From Planctomonas deserti (GTDB taxonomy: Bacteria > Actinomycetota > Actinomycetes > Actinomycetales > Microbacteriaceae): 64,000 nucleotides of DNA. The position numbers were made by a program, and so were the translations under genes. The notes under the pieces are model-generated. The model saw nothing but the letters and a program-made list of their open reading frames with translations, did not search any database and was not told the origin of the DNA. This document shows positions 16,378-25,414 of this stretch, one piece after another (position 1 is the stretch's first letter; every line of letters starts with the position of its first letter). The stretch is from the NCBI RefSeq assembly GCF_003067705.1, contig NZ_QANL01000002.1, forward strand, positions 620,001-684,000. Reading direction: 5' to 3'.

Positions 16378-17388
16378 GTGGCGAGCATTCACGATGTCGC
16401 GAAGCTCGCGGGCGTCTCCATCTCCACCGTCTCCTACGCGCTCTCCGGCAAGCGCTCTATCGCCGAGGCCACGCGGATCCGGGTCAACGAGGCCGTCGAG
16501 ACGCTCGGCTACCGCGCCCATGCCGGCGCGCGCATGCTCGCGGGTGACCGCACCAACATCTTCGCGCTGACCGCCCCGCTGCACTCCGAGACCTACGCGC
16601 CCGCCCACATGGCGTTCGTCCTCTCGGTCGTGCGGGCCGCGCGCGAGCACGACTACGACGTGCTGCTCCTCACCCAGGACGAGGGGGCTGGTGGTCTGCG
16701 CCGCGTCGTCACGAGCAGCCTCGTCGACGGGGTCATCGTGCTCGACGTGTCGGACGAGGACGAGCGCATCGACCTGCTCCGCACCCTCGACATCCCGGCG
16801 ACGCTGGTCGGGGTGCCGCGAGACACCGAGGGGCTGGTGTGCGTCGACATGAACTTCGAGGCCGCCGCCGACCTGTCGCTCGAGCATCTCGCGGCCGCCG
16901 GTCACCGCTCCGTCGGGCTGATCGGCCACCCGCACGCCATCTACGACCGCGGCTCCAACTTCCCCCGCCGCTTCCGCGACGCGTTCCTCGCCGCCGGTGC
17001 CGATCGGGGGATGGACGTGGCGTTCGAGATGGCGGACCGGGACGGCCCGAGCGTGCGGGCAGCCCTCGACGGGCTGACCGACGCGCTGCCCGGGATGACA
17101 GGCCTGGTCATGCACTCCGACGAGTCGGTGCAGACGACGGCGCTCGGGATCCTCAGGGACCGCGGCATCTCGGTGCCGGGGGACATGTCGGTGCTCTCGG
17201 CGTGCTCCAGCTTCAGCACCGAGCACTTCGAGCCGCCCCTGGACACGATCCCGCTCGTGCCCGACGACACCTGCTTCCCCGCGGTCGCGCTCGCTCTCCG
17301 GCAGGTGGGCGGGAAGGTGCCGCCGCACGTCGAGCTCGTGCCGCCGCGGTACATCGAGCGCGGTTCCATCGCCGCACCGGTCGCCTGA
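16378..17388 (+). CDS. LacI family regulator of the alpha-xyloside locus
   Basis: The 336-residue protein has a HTH with IHDVAKLAGVSISTVSYALS and hinge YRAHAGARMLAG, then a periplasmic-binding-protein-like core (INIFALTAP-type start, SLVDGVIVLDVSDEDERIDL, GLIGHPHAIYDRG, VMHSDESVQTTALGILRDRG, PGDMSVLSACSSFS). The GTG start has GGAGG nearby, and TACACT (16346-16351) is a plausible -10. It precedes the alpha-xylosidase gene by 255 nt; two near-identical operators (17531-17544 and 17565-17578) lie between them and are the likely binding sites. Confidence 0.9.
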   Translation: MASIHDVAKLAGVSISTVSYALSGKRSIAEATRIRVNEAVETLGYRAHAGARMLAGDRTNIFALTAPLHSETYAPAHMAFVLSVVRAAREHDYDVLLLTQDEGAGGLRRVVTSSLVDGVIVLDVSDEDERIDLLRTLDIPATLVGVPRDTEGLVCVDMNFEAAADLSLEHLAAAGHRSVGLIGHPHAIYDRGSNFPRRFRDAFLAAGADRGMDVAFEMADRDGPSVRAALDGLTDALPGMTGLVMHSDESVQTTALGILRDRGISVPGDMSVLSACSSFSTEHFEPPLDTIPLVPDDTCFPAVALALRQVGGKVPPHVELVPPRYIERGSIAAPVA

Positions 17389-17489
17389 CCGACTCGCAGC
17401 CCGTGGAGTCGTCGGCTCCGAGGTCCGGCAGCCCCCTGAGCGCCGCGCGGGCCGCTCGCGGCTCTCGCGCGAATCCATAGCGTCGCGTC

Positions 17490-17519
17490 TTGCGCAACCC
17501 GGCACGGCCCGCCTATAGT
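17490..17519 (+). promoter_or_regulatory. Promoter of the alpha-xylosidase operon
   Basis: -35 TTGCGC (17490-17495) and -10 TATAGT (17514-17519) have an 18-bp spacer. Transcription would begin near 17526, just before the first LacI-type operator. Confidence 0.6.
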
Positions 17520-17530
17520 CGTGCCTGCAA

Positions 17531-17544
17531 TCGAAACGCTTCGA
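17531..17544. promoter_or_regulatory. LacI-type operator 1
   Basis: TCGAAACGCTTCGA is a near-palindrome with the central CG typical of LacI/GalR operators. It is repeated identically 34 bp downstream and lies just after the likely transcription start. Confidence 0.75.
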
Positions 17545-17564
17545 CGGACTCTTCGGCCCACGAA

Positions 17565-17578
17565 TCGAAACGCTTCGA
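17565..17578. promoter_or_regulatory. LacI-type operator 2
   Basis: This is an exact second copy of TCGAAACGCTTCGA. The 34-bp spacing is about three helical turns, so two dimers could sit on the same face of the DNA. Confidence 0.75.
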
Positions 17579-17643
17579 CAACAGGACGCCGTCGCCTCTC
17601 TGACCGGTGTCGCAACGATGCGAACGAAAGCAGGAGCGGCAGT

Positions 17644-19989
17644 ATGAAGTTCACCGACGGTTTCTGGCAGACGCGCCCGGGCGTCTCCGCGCTGTACGCG
17701 CAGGAGGCCTACGACCTGGACGTGACGCCGTCGGCCGAGGGGGACACCGTCACGGCGTACGCGCCGACCAAAGTGATCGAGCGCCGCGGGGACACCCTTA
17801 ACCGTCCCGTCCTGTCCGTGTCGCTGTCCGCGCCCCTCGAGGGTGTCATCCGCGTGCGCATCGAGCACCACTCCGGCGGGAGGCCGCACCAGGGCTTCGA
17901 CCTGGTCGGCGCGAAGACCGGTGTCGGCTCGGCTGCTCGGGACGAGCTCGGCGCCGCCCTGACCTCCGGCCCGCTCACGGCCCGCATCCGCGAGGGCGCG
18001 CCCTGGGATCTCGTGTTCGAGTCCGAGGGCGGCGTGCTGACCTCGAGCGGACACAAGTCCATCGGCTACATCGGCCTCGACGCCGGCGCGCCGGTGGCGG
18101 CCGAGCCCGTGGGCTCGACCGGTGTCACGGAGACCGGCCTCGCCCCCCGCTCGGAGTACCTGCACGCGCAGTTGAGCCTCGGCGTCGGCGAGCTCGTGTA
18201 CGGGCTGGGGGAGCGCTTCGGCCCGCTCGTGAAGAACGGCCAGACCATCGACATCTGGAACGCCGACGGCGGCACGTCGAGCGAGCAGTCCTACAAGAAC
18301 ATCCCGTTCTACCTGACCAACCGCGGCTACGGGGTGCTGGTGAACCACCCCGAGCACGTGTCCTTCGAGGTCGGCTCCGAGACCGTCGAGCGCGTGCAGT
18401 TCTCGGTCGCGGGCGAGGTGCTCGAGTACTTCGTGATCCTCGGCCCCACCCCCGCCGAGGTGCTCGAGCGCTACACGGAGCTCACCGGCCGGCCCGCCCG
18501 GGTGCCCGCCTGGTCCTACGGCCTGTGGGTGTCGACCTCGTTCACCACGGACTACGACGAGCAGACCGTGAACAGCTTCATCAACGGCATGCGCGAGCGC
18601 GAGCTGCCGCTCTCGGTGTTCCACTTCGACTGCTTCTGGATGCGCGAGTTCCACTGGACCGACTTCGAGTGGGACGCCCGGGTCTTCCCCGACCCCGCGG
18701 GCATGCTCGCCCGCCTGCACGGGAAGGACCTGCGCGTCAGCGCCTGGCTGAACCCGTACATCGCGCAGCGCTCGAAGCTGTTCGCCGAGGCGCGCGACGC
18801 GGGCTACCTCGTCCGCACCCGCTCGGGCGACGTCTGGCAGTGGGACATGTGGCAGGCGGGCATGGCGCTCGTCGACTTCACCAACCCGGATGCGGTCCGC
18901 TGGTTCCAGGACAAGATCCGCACCCTGCTCGACCTCGGCGTGGACGCGCTCAAGACCGACTTCGGCGAGCGGATCCCCACCGACGTCGTCTGGCACGACG
19001 GGTCCTCCCCGGACGCCATGCACAACTGGTACACGCAGCTGTACAACCAGGCCGTCTTCGACGTGCTCGAGGAGTACCGCGGCGAGGGCGAGGCGGTGCT
19101 GTTCGCCCGCTCCGCCACGACCGGTGGCCAGAAGATGCCCGTGCACTGGGGCGGCGACAACTCGTCGAGCTTCGAGTCGATGGCCGAGAGCCTCCGCGGC
19201 GGCCTGTCCCTGTCGTTCAGCGGCTTCGGCTTCTGGAGCCACGACATCGGCGGCTTCGAGGGCACGCCCGACCCCGCCGTGTTCAAGCGCTGGCTCGCGT
19301 TCGGCCTGCTCTCCAGCCACTCCCGCCTGCACGGCTCCACGAGCTACCGCGTTCCGTGGGCGTTCGACGAGGAGGCGGTGGACGTCACGAGGCGCTTCAC
19401 GCGCCTCAAGCTCGAGCTGATGCCCCACCTGTACGCCGTCGGGCTCGAGGCGCACGAGACCGGGCGCCCGTTCATGCGGCCCATGCAGGTCGTCTTCCCG
19501 GACGACCCGGCCGTGAGCCACCTCGACCGCCAGTACATGATCGGCGACAGCCTGCTCGTCGCGCCCGTCTTCAGCGCGGCGGGTGACGTCGAGTACTACC
19601 TGCCCGCCGGCACCTGGACCAATCACCTCACCGGCGAGACCGCCGTCGGACCCGGCTGGCGCCGCGAGCGGCACGACTTCCTCAGCCTGCCGCTCTGGGT
19701 GCGCGAGGGGGCCGTGCTCGCGACCGGAGCCCGATCCGACCGGCCCGACTACGACTACCTCGACGGCCTCGCCCTCACGATCTTCCCCGGCGCCGACGGG
19801 GAGACGGAGACCACCGTGACCAGCCCGGAGACGGGCGCCGCGGCGGCCTTCCGGGTGACCCGGGGGGCCGGAACCGTCACCGTCACGGCGTCCGGTGCGG
19901 CTACCACCTTCACCGCCCGACTCGCCGGCCGCGAGCCGGTCGCCGCGACCGACGGCCGGGTCGTGCTCCAGCACGACGCCCCGGCCTGA
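17644..19989 (+). CDS. yicI: Alpha-xylosidase (GH31, YicI-like)
   Basis: The 781-residue protein is close to the length of E. coli YicI (772). It releases alpha-linked xylose from oligosaccharides such as isoprimeverose or xyloglucan fragments. The N-terminal beta-sandwich starts MKFTDGFWQTRPGV; the barrel has FHFDCFWMREFHWTDFEWD, DALKTDFGERIPTDV with nucleophile D439, and HWGGDNSSSFESMAESLRGG with acid/base D505. The offset from the E. coli positions as I recall them is the same for both residues. An AGGAG site lies 7 nt before the ATG. No signal peptide is seen, so it is cytoplasmic and acts on imported sugars. It is first in an operon with a binding protein, permeases and GH42. Confidence 0.93.
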   Translation: MKFTDGFWQTRPGVSALYAQEAYDLDVTPSAEGDTVTAYAPTKVIERRGDTLNRPVLSVSLSAPLEGVIRVRIEHHSGGRPHQGFDLVGAKTGVGSAARDELGAALTSGPLTARIREGAPWDLVFESEGGVLTSSGHKSIGYIGLDAGAPVAAEPVGSTGVTETGLAPRSEYLHAQLSLGVGELVYGLGERFGPLVKNGQTIDIWNADGGTSSEQSYKNIPFYLTNRGYGVLVNHPEHVSFEVGSETVERVQFSVAGEVLEYFVILGPTPAEVLERYTELTGRPARVPAWSYGLWVSTSFTTDYDEQTVNSFINGMRERELPLSVFHFDCFWMREFHWTDFEWDARVFPDPAGMLARLHGKDLRVSAWLNPYIAQRSKLFAEARDAGYLVRTRSGDVWQWDMWQAGMALVDFTNPDAVRWFQDKIRTLLDLGVDALKTDFGERIPTDVVWHDGSSPDAMHNWYTQLYNQAVFDVLEEYRGEGEAVLFARSATTGGQKMPVHWGGDNSSSFESMAESLRGGLSLSFSGFGFWSHDIGGFEGTPDPAVFKRWLAFGLLSSHSRLHGSTSYRVPWAFDEEAVDVTRRFTRLKLELMPHLYAVGLEAHETGRPFMRPMQVVFPDDPAVSHLDRQYMIGDSLLVAPVFSAAGDVEYYLPAGTWTNHLTGETAVGPGWRRERHDFLSLPLWVREGAVLATGARSDRPDYDYLDGLALTIFPGADGETETTVTSPETGAAAAFRVTRGAGTVTVTASGAATTFTARLAGREPVAATDGRVVLQHDAPA

Positions 19990-20006
19990 TCCCCGGCCTG
20001 ACCCGC

Positions 20007-20092
20007 CTTTCCCGCCACCCCACCACCGACCGAACCCACCACCGCCACCACATCGCCATCTGCACCGCACACACTGCACCGCCCACATCAAA
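20007..20092 (+). promoter_or_regulatory. G-poor, C/A-rich leader before the binding-protein gene
   Basis: About 85 nt between yicI and the binding protein contain only about ten G but are rich in CCACC and ACCAC runs, very unlike the surrounding sequence. It ends in a near-perfect AAAGGAGATAT ribosome site. It could keep the start unstructured for high translation, or serve as a Rho-loading (rut-like) site. Confidence 0.5.
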
Positions 20093-20102
20093 GGAGATAT
20101 CC

Positions 20103-21395
20103 ATGCGTTCACGGTTGCTCGCCACGGGGGCCACCCTCGTGCTTATCGGGGCGGGCCTCACCGCCTGCTCGTCCTCGTCGGGCTCCGGCTCCGACGGTCC
20201 CGTCACCCTCGACTTCTGGGGCTGGGGCGTCGGCTACGAGGACGTCATCAAGGAGTGGAACGACGCCAACCCCGACATCCAGGTCAAGCACACCGACGCG
20301 GGCGGCGGCGACGAGTCCTCCGCCAAGCTGCTGACCGCCAGCCGCGCGGGCAACGCGCCGGACCTCGCCCTGGTCGAGTTCACCACGCTCCCCGCCATGA
20401 TCGTCGCGGACGTGCCCCTCGACATCACCGACTACGTCGGTGACATCGAGGACGCGTTCACGTCGGGCACCTGGGACCAGACCCGGTTCGACGGCGCCGT
20501 CTACGGCATCCCGCAGGACGTCGGGCCCATGGCGCTGACCTATCGCGAGGACCGGCTCGCCGAGCTCGGCATCCCCGTGCCCACCACCTGGGAGGAGTTC
20601 GGCGCCGCGGCCCGCGCGGTCAAGGAGAAGGACCCGAACAGCGTCCTCACCTCGCTGCCCGCGAGCGAGCTCGGCTTCTACGCCGGCGTCGCGGCCCAGG
20701 CCGGATCCCAGTGGTGGTCGATCGAGGACGGCGTCTGGACCGTCGGCATCGCCGACGAGGCGTCGCTCGAGGTCGCCGACTTCTTCGAGGGCCTCGTGCG
20801 CGACGGTGCGATCTCCACCGAGCCGCTGCTCACCCCCGAGTACAACGCGAAGCTCAACGAGGGCACCATGCTCTCCTGGCCCGCCGGCATCTGGGCGGGC
20901 GGCGTCTTCTACGGCGTCGCACCGGACACCGCGGGCAAGTGGGCCATGTCGCCGCTGCCGCAGTGGACCCCCGGCGACACCAAGGTCGCCTACCAGGGCG
21001 GCTCCGGGATGATCGTGACCAAAGGCAGTGAGCACCCGGAGGAGGCCGCCGAGTTCGCCAAGTGGTTCAACGCCAGCGAGCAGGGCAACAAGCTCCTGCT
21101 CGACTCGCGCCAGGTCTACCCGGCGTCGTCGGTCGGCCAGGAGATGGCCGCCGAGAGCGAGCCGCCCGCGCTCATGCCGCAGCAGACGGACTTCTACCAG
21201 ACGGCCGCCGACATCTCCTCCGAGACGATCCCGGTCACCTGGGGACCGAACGTCAACCTCGCGAAGAGCGTCTTCGAGGACCAGCTGAACAAGGCCATCG
21301 CCGACGGCACGCCGTGGCGCGACGCCTTCGCGGCCACGCAGAAGGCGGTCGTGGACGACATGAAGAAGTCGGGCTACGAGGTCGCGAACGACTGA
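20103..21395 (+). CDS. Sugar ABC transporter substrate-binding lipoprotein (family 1)
   Basis: The 430-residue protein is a lipoprotein precursor with lipobox LTAC (Cys22), followed by an SSSSGSGSDG linker and a family-1 extracellular binding domain: VTLDFWGWGVGYEDVIKEWN, PDLALVEFTTLPAMI, GIPQDVGPMALTYREDRLAE, and YQGGSGMIVTKGSEHPEEAA. It would capture an oligosaccharide outside the membrane and hand it to the two permeases downstream. It has the strongest ribosome site in the operon (AAAGGAGATAT). No ATPase gene is in the locus, so a shared MsiK-type ATPase encoded elsewhere is likely. Confidence 0.92.
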   Translation: MRSRLLATGATLVLIGAGLTACSSSSGSGSDGPVTLDFWGWGVGYEDVIKEWNDANPDIQVKHTDAGGGDESSAKLLTASRAGNAPDLALVEFTTLPAMIVADVPLDITDYVGDIEDAFTSGTWDQTRFDGAVYGIPQDVGPMALTYREDRLAELGIPVPTTWEEFGAAARAVKEKDPNSVLTSLPASELGFYAGVAAQAGSQWWSIEDGVWTVGIADEASLEVADFFEGLVRDGAISTEPLLTPEYNAKLNEGTMLSWPAGIWAGGVFYGVAPDTAGKWAMSPLPQWTPGDTKVAYQGGSGMIVTKGSEHPEEAAEFAKWFNASEQGNKLLLDSRQVYPASSVGQEMAAESEPPALMPQQTDFYQTAADISSETIPVTWGPNVNLAKSVFEDQLNKAIADGTPWRDAFAATQKAVVDDMKKSGYEVAND

Positions 21396-21437
21396 TCAGC
21401 GTCGGATCCCGACCCGCACCGGGTCGGAACCCCGACG

Positions 21438-21470
21438 GACGCGGCCCGGCCTCCCGGACCGGGCCGCGTC
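21438..21470 (+). terminator. Intra-operon hairpin after the binding-protein gene
   Basis: A perfect 12-bp stem, GACGCGGCCCGG (21438-21449) with its complement at 21459-21470, closes a 9-nt loop without a T tract. It lies between the binding-protein and permease genes, where partial termination or 3'-end protection would give excess binding protein. Confidence 0.6.
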
Positions 21471-21525
21471 ACCCCCTCCAGCCGGGACATCGGCATCCCA
21501 CACGGACAGGAAAGAAGCGTTCCCC

Positions 21526-22503
21526 GTGACAACAAGTGATCTCGCGCCCCTCGAGGCGTCGGTCGCGAGCGCTCCGCGCCGCGGCGGGCGCCCGGCGACC
21601 GGGCGGCGTTCCCGGGTGCGGCTCGCGCCGTACCTGTTCGCCGGCCCCGCCGTCGTCCTCTACGTCGTGTTCATGCTCATCCCCGTGCTGTACGCCATCT
21701 GGCTCAGCCTCCGCGCCTACCGCCTGCAGGCCGGCGGCACGTTCGGGCGCCGGGTCGAGGTGTTCGTCGGGCTCGAGAACTACATCGGCGTGCTCTCGGA
21801 CCCCGAGCTCCTCGCCAGCTTCGGCCGCCTCGCGATCTACGGCCTCATCGCCGTGCCCCTGACCCTCGGGCTCGCGTTGCTCTTCGCGCTGCTGCTCGAC
21901 GTGCCGGCCGTGCGCGCCAAGCGGTTCTCCCGCACCGCCATCTTCATCCCGTACGCCGTGCCGGGCGTCGTGGCCGCGCTCATGTGGGGCTTCATGTACC
22001 TGCCGAGCACGAGCCCGTTCTCCTACCTCACCGAGCAGGCCGGCTGGGGCCCGATCCCGTTCCTCACCGGATCCGGGCTGTTCGGCTCGCTCGCCAACAT
22101 CGCCATCTGGGGCGGCGTCGGCTTCAACATGATCATCATCTACACGTCGCTGCGCGGCATCCCGGACGAGCTGTACGAGGCCGCCCGCCTCGACGGCGCG
22201 AACGAGCTGCAGATCGCGCTGCGCGTCAAGGTGCCGCTCGTCGGGCCCGCCATCCTTCTCACCACCGTGTTCGCCCTCATCGGCACCCTGCAGCTGTACG
22301 GCGAGCCCATGACGCTGAAGCCCATGACCAACGACATCAGCCAGACCTGGGCGCCGCTCATGACCATCTACCGCGACGCCTTCCTGACCGACAACCTGCC
22401 CGCCGCCGCGGCGTCATCGACGATCCTCGCGCTCGGCACGGTGGCCCTGTCGCTGCTCATCCTCGGCATCGTCAACCGCAAGAGATTCGGAGCCCGCTCA
22501 TGA
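21526..22503 (+). CDS. Sugar ABC transporter permease 1 (MalF-type)
   Basis: The 325-residue protein has an N-terminal cytoplasmic stretch of about 35 residues, then six transmembrane segments starting YLFAGPAVVLYVVFMLIPVL. The coupling (EAA) loop is YEAARLDGANELQIALRV with KVPLVGPAI after it, as in CUT1 sugar permeases. It pairs with permease 2. The GTG start at 21526 lies 12 nt after AGGAAAGAAG. Confidence 0.9.
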   Translation: MTTSDLAPLEASVASAPRRGGRPATGRRSRVRLAPYLFAGPAVVLYVVFMLIPVLYAIWLSLRAYRLQAGGTFGRRVEVFVGLENYIGVLSDPELLASFGRLAIYGLIAVPLTLGLALLFALLLDVPAVRAKRFSRTAIFIPYAVPGVVAALMWGFMYLPSTSPFSYLTEQAGWGPIPFLTGSGLFGSLANIAIWGGVGFNMIIIYTSLRGIPDELYEAARLDGANELQIALRVKVPLVGPAILLTTVFALIGTLQLYGEPMTLKPMTNDISQTWAPLMTIYRDAFLTDNLPAAAASSTILALGTVALSLLILGIVNRKRFGARS

Positions 22504-23387
22504 CCGCAACGAGCGTCCGCGTGCCGCTGTCCGCGGAGCGGCGAGCAGCGAAGCCGCGCGCGTGGGGAGCCATCCTCCCGACCGTGATCCTGGTGATCGG
22601 CGCGATCTACTGCCTGATCCCGGTGATCTGGGTGTTCATCGCCTCCACCAAGTCGAGGGGCGAGCTCTTCACGACGTTCTCGTTCGCCCCCGGCACCGGC
22701 TTGTTCTCCAACCTCGCCGACCTGTTCTCGTACGGCGGCGGGCAGTTCGGCATGTGGGCGGCCAACTCCGTGCTCTACGCCGGGGTCGGCGGCGTGATCT
22801 CGACCCTCGTGTCGGCCGCCGCCGGGTACGCCCTCGCGAAGTTCGACTTCCGCGGCCGCGACCTCATCTTCTACTCGATCCTCGCCGGGGTCCTGATCCC
22901 GGGCATCACGCTCGCCGTGCCCCAGTACCTCCTGCTGTCCCAGTTCGGGCTGGCCGGCGGACCGCTGTCCGTGCTGCTGCCGAGCATCATCAGCCCTTTC
23001 GGCATCTACCTCTCCCGCGTCTTCGCCGCGTCGGCGATCCCGCAGGAGATCCTGGAGGCCGGCCGCATCGACGGCGCGTCCGAGTGGCGCATCTTCCGCC
23101 TGATCGTGCTGCCGATCATGCTGCCCGGCATGGTGACGGTGTTCCTGCTGCAGTTCGTCGGCATCTGGAACAACTTCCTGCTCCCGTTCGTCATGCTGTC
23201 GAACCAGGGCGACTACCCCCTCACGGTGGGCCTGTACACCCTCCTGGCCAAGGGTTCCGGCGCACCCGCGCTGTACTCGCTCGCGATCATCGGCGCGGCG
23301 GTGTCGATCATTCCGCTCATCTGCCTCGTGCTGTTCCTGCAGCGCTTCTGGCGTCTCGACCTGATCTCCGGAGGACTCAAGGGATGA
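22500..23387 (+). CDS. Sugar ABC transporter permease 2 (MalG-type)
   Basis: The 295-residue protein has six transmembrane segments, beginning AILPTVILVIGAIYCLIPVIW. The coupling loop is ILEAGRIDGASEWRIFRLIV followed by LPIMLPGM. Its ATG overlaps the stop of permease 1 (ATGA), so translation is coupled. Its partner ATPase is not encoded here. Confidence 0.9.
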   Translation: MTATSVRVPLSAERRAAKPRAWGAILPTVILVIGAIYCLIPVIWVFIASTKSRGELFTTFSFAPGTGLFSNLADLFSYGGGQFGMWAANSVLYAGVGGVISTLVSAAAGYALAKFDFRGRDLIFYSILAGVLIPGITLAVPQYLLLSQFGLAGGPLSVLLPSIISPFGIYLSRVFAASAIPQEILEAGRIDGASEWRIFRLIVLPIMLPGMVTVFLLQFVGIWNNFLLPFVMLSNQGDYPLTVGLYTLLAKGSGAPALYSLAIIGAAVSIIPLICLVLFLQRFWRLDLISGGLKG

Positions 23388-25384
23388 CCCGCACCACCTG
23401 GCCCACGACCGGACTCAGCTACGGCGGGGACTACAACCCCGACCAGTGGTCCCCGGAGACGTGGGAGGAGGACATCCGCCTCATGACGGAGGCGCGCGTG
23501 AACATCGTCACGCTCGGCGTGTTCTCCTGGGGCAACTACGAGCCCGAGGAGGGCCGCTTCGAGTTCGAGTGGCTCGACACGGTCTTCGACCTGCTGCACG
23601 CGGCGGGCATCGCGGTGGACCTCGCGACCCCCACGGCCGCGCCGCCCATCTGGCTGCACCAGAAGCACCCGGAGATCCTGCCCGTGACCCGCGAGGGGAT
23701 GCGGTACTGGCAGGGCGGCCGCCTCGGCTGGTGCGCGAGCACCCCGATCTGGCGCGAGCAGGCGCTGCGCATCGTCGAGGTGCTTGCGAGGCGCTACGCC
23801 GCGCACCCCGCCCTGAAAATGTGGCACGTCAGCAACGAGCTGGGCGGCGGCAACCGGCTCTGCTACTGCGACGAGTCCGCCGCCCACTTCCGGCGCTGGC
23901 TGACCGAGAAGTACGGCACCGTCGACGCGCTCAACCAGGCGTGGGGCACGGCCTTCTGGGGCCACCGCTACGTCGACTTCGCCCAGGTGCTGCCGCCGCG
24001 CGACAGCGAGACCGTGCCGAACCCCGCCCTGAAGCTCGACTTCGAGCGCTTCGCGTCCGCCGCCCTGCTCGAGCACTTCGAGGCCGAGGCCGCTGTCCTG
24101 CGCAGCATCACGCCGGACCTGCCCATCACGACCAACTTCATGGTGAGCAGCAACCCGAGCGTCGTCGACTACGCCCGCTGGGCGCCGCGGATGGACGTGC
24201 TCGCGAACGACCACTACACGATCGGCAGGGACGACGCGCGCGAGCAGGAGCTCGCCATGAGCGCGGACCGGATGCGCGGCATGCGCCCCGACGCGCCGTG
24301 GCTGCTCATGGAGCACTCCACGAGCGCCGTCAACTGGCAGCAGCGCAACCGCGCGAAGCTGCCCGGCGAGCTCGTCCGCAACAGCCTCGGACACGTGGCT
24401 CGTGGGTCGGACGGTGCGCTGTTCTTCCAGTGGCGCGCGTCGACGGCGGGCGCGGAGCAGTTCCACTCCGCGATGGTGCCGCACGCGGGCACCCGGTCGA
24501 AGATCTGGGCCGACGTCTGCGAGCTCGGCCGTCACCTCGACGCGCTCGGCGACGTCGCGGGCACGCTCGTCGAGCCCGCGAGCGTCGCGATCCTCATGGA
24601 CGACGAATCCCACTGGGCGTGGAAGGCGGGGCCGAAGCCGGTGAACGACGAGCCGGTGTGGAAGGCCGCCCGTGACGTGCACCGGGCCCTCTTCGACGCG
24701 AACGTCCTCGCCGACGTCGTTCCGCCCTGGGCCGACCTCTCCCGGTACCGCGTCGTCGTCGTGCCCGGCCTGTTCCTGGCCTCGGATGACACAGCGCGGT
24801 CCGTGCGCGCGTTCGCCGAGGGTGGTGGCCACGTGCTGGTGACCTTCCTGTCCGGCATCGTGGACGCCACGAACCGGGTCCGTGCGGGCGGCTACCCCGG
24901 CGCCTTCCGGCATCTGCTCGGCATCCTGTCCGAGGAGTTCTTCCCCCTGCTCGACGATGGCGGGCTCGCGCTCGACAACGGGTGGCGGGCCGGCCGCTGG
25001 AGCGAGCTCGTGCACGCGGACGAGGCGGAGATCGTGGCGCGGTACGCCGACGGTGACCTCGCCAGATCCCCGGCGGTCACCCGGCGGGCCCTGGAGGGCG
25101 GGGGATCGGCCTGGTACGTGTCCACCGAGCTGGACCGCGTCGCGCTCGCCGATCTGCTGTCCGGGCTCCTCGCCGATGCGGGAGTCTCGCCGTCGGCCGA
25201 GGTCCCGAGCGGCGTCGAGGCCGTGCGCCGCGTGGGGGACGACCGGTCGTTCCTGTTCCTGCTGAATCACGGGCCGGCCCGCGTGCATGTCCCGGGTTCG
25301 GGCCGCGAGCTGCTCACCGGCCGCGACGTGGAGGACGGCCTCGACCTCGACGCCGGGGGATACGCGGTGCTGCGCGAGCGGTGA
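23384..25384 (+). CDS. Beta-galactosidase, GH42
   Basis: The 666-residue protein is a typical GH42 enzyme: YGGDYNPDQWSPETWEEDI at the N-terminus, WHVSNELGG with acid/base E152, and LLMEHSTSAVNWQQRN with nucleophile E310. Cys117 (GWCAST) and the CYC pair at 160-162 resemble the zinc cluster of the family. The trimerisation domain (about 395-600) and a short C-terminal beta domain follow. It has no signal peptide and overlaps the permease stop by ATGA. With the alpha-xylosidase it could strip galactose and xylose from imported xyloglucan pieces. Confidence 0.92.
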   Translation: MTRTTWPTTGLSYGGDYNPDQWSPETWEEDIRLMTEARVNIVTLGVFSWGNYEPEEGRFEFEWLDTVFDLLHAAGIAVDLATPTAAPPIWLHQKHPEILPVTREGMRYWQGGRLGWCASTPIWREQALRIVEVLARRYAAHPALKMWHVSNELGGGNRLCYCDESAAHFRRWLTEKYGTVDALNQAWGTAFWGHRYVDFAQVLPPRDSETVPNPALKLDFERFASAALLEHFEAEAAVLRSITPDLPITTNFMVSSNPSVVDYARWAPRMDVLANDHYTIGRDDAREQELAMSADRMRGMRPDAPWLLMEHSTSAVNWQQRNRAKLPGELVRNSLGHVARGSDGALFFQWRASTAGAEQFHSAMVPHAGTRSKIWADVCELGRHLDALGDVAGTLVEPASVAILMDDESHWAWKAGPKPVNDEPVWKAARDVHRALFDANVLADVVPPWADLSRYRVVVVPGLFLASDDTARSVRAFAEGGGHVLVTFLSGIVDATNRVRAGGYPGAFRHLLGILSEEFFPLLDDGGLALDNGWRAGRWSELVHADEAEIVARYADGDLARSPAVTRRALEGGGSAWYVSTELDRVALADLLSGLLADAGVSPSAEVPSGVEAVRRVGDDRSFLFLLNHGPARVHVPGSGRELLTGRDVEDGLDLDAGGYAVLRER

Positions 25385-25414
25385 GGTCGGGCGGCCGGCG
25401 ACCCACGGGGACCG

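Noticed and set aside
16345-20112. Open minus-strand frame of 1255 codons across the LacI and alpha-xylosidase genes
   Set aside because: It is antisense to two genes with clear family motifs and intact catalytic residues. Its product is low-complexity (R, G, A, H, V) with no domain; long open antisense frames are expected at this GC content.
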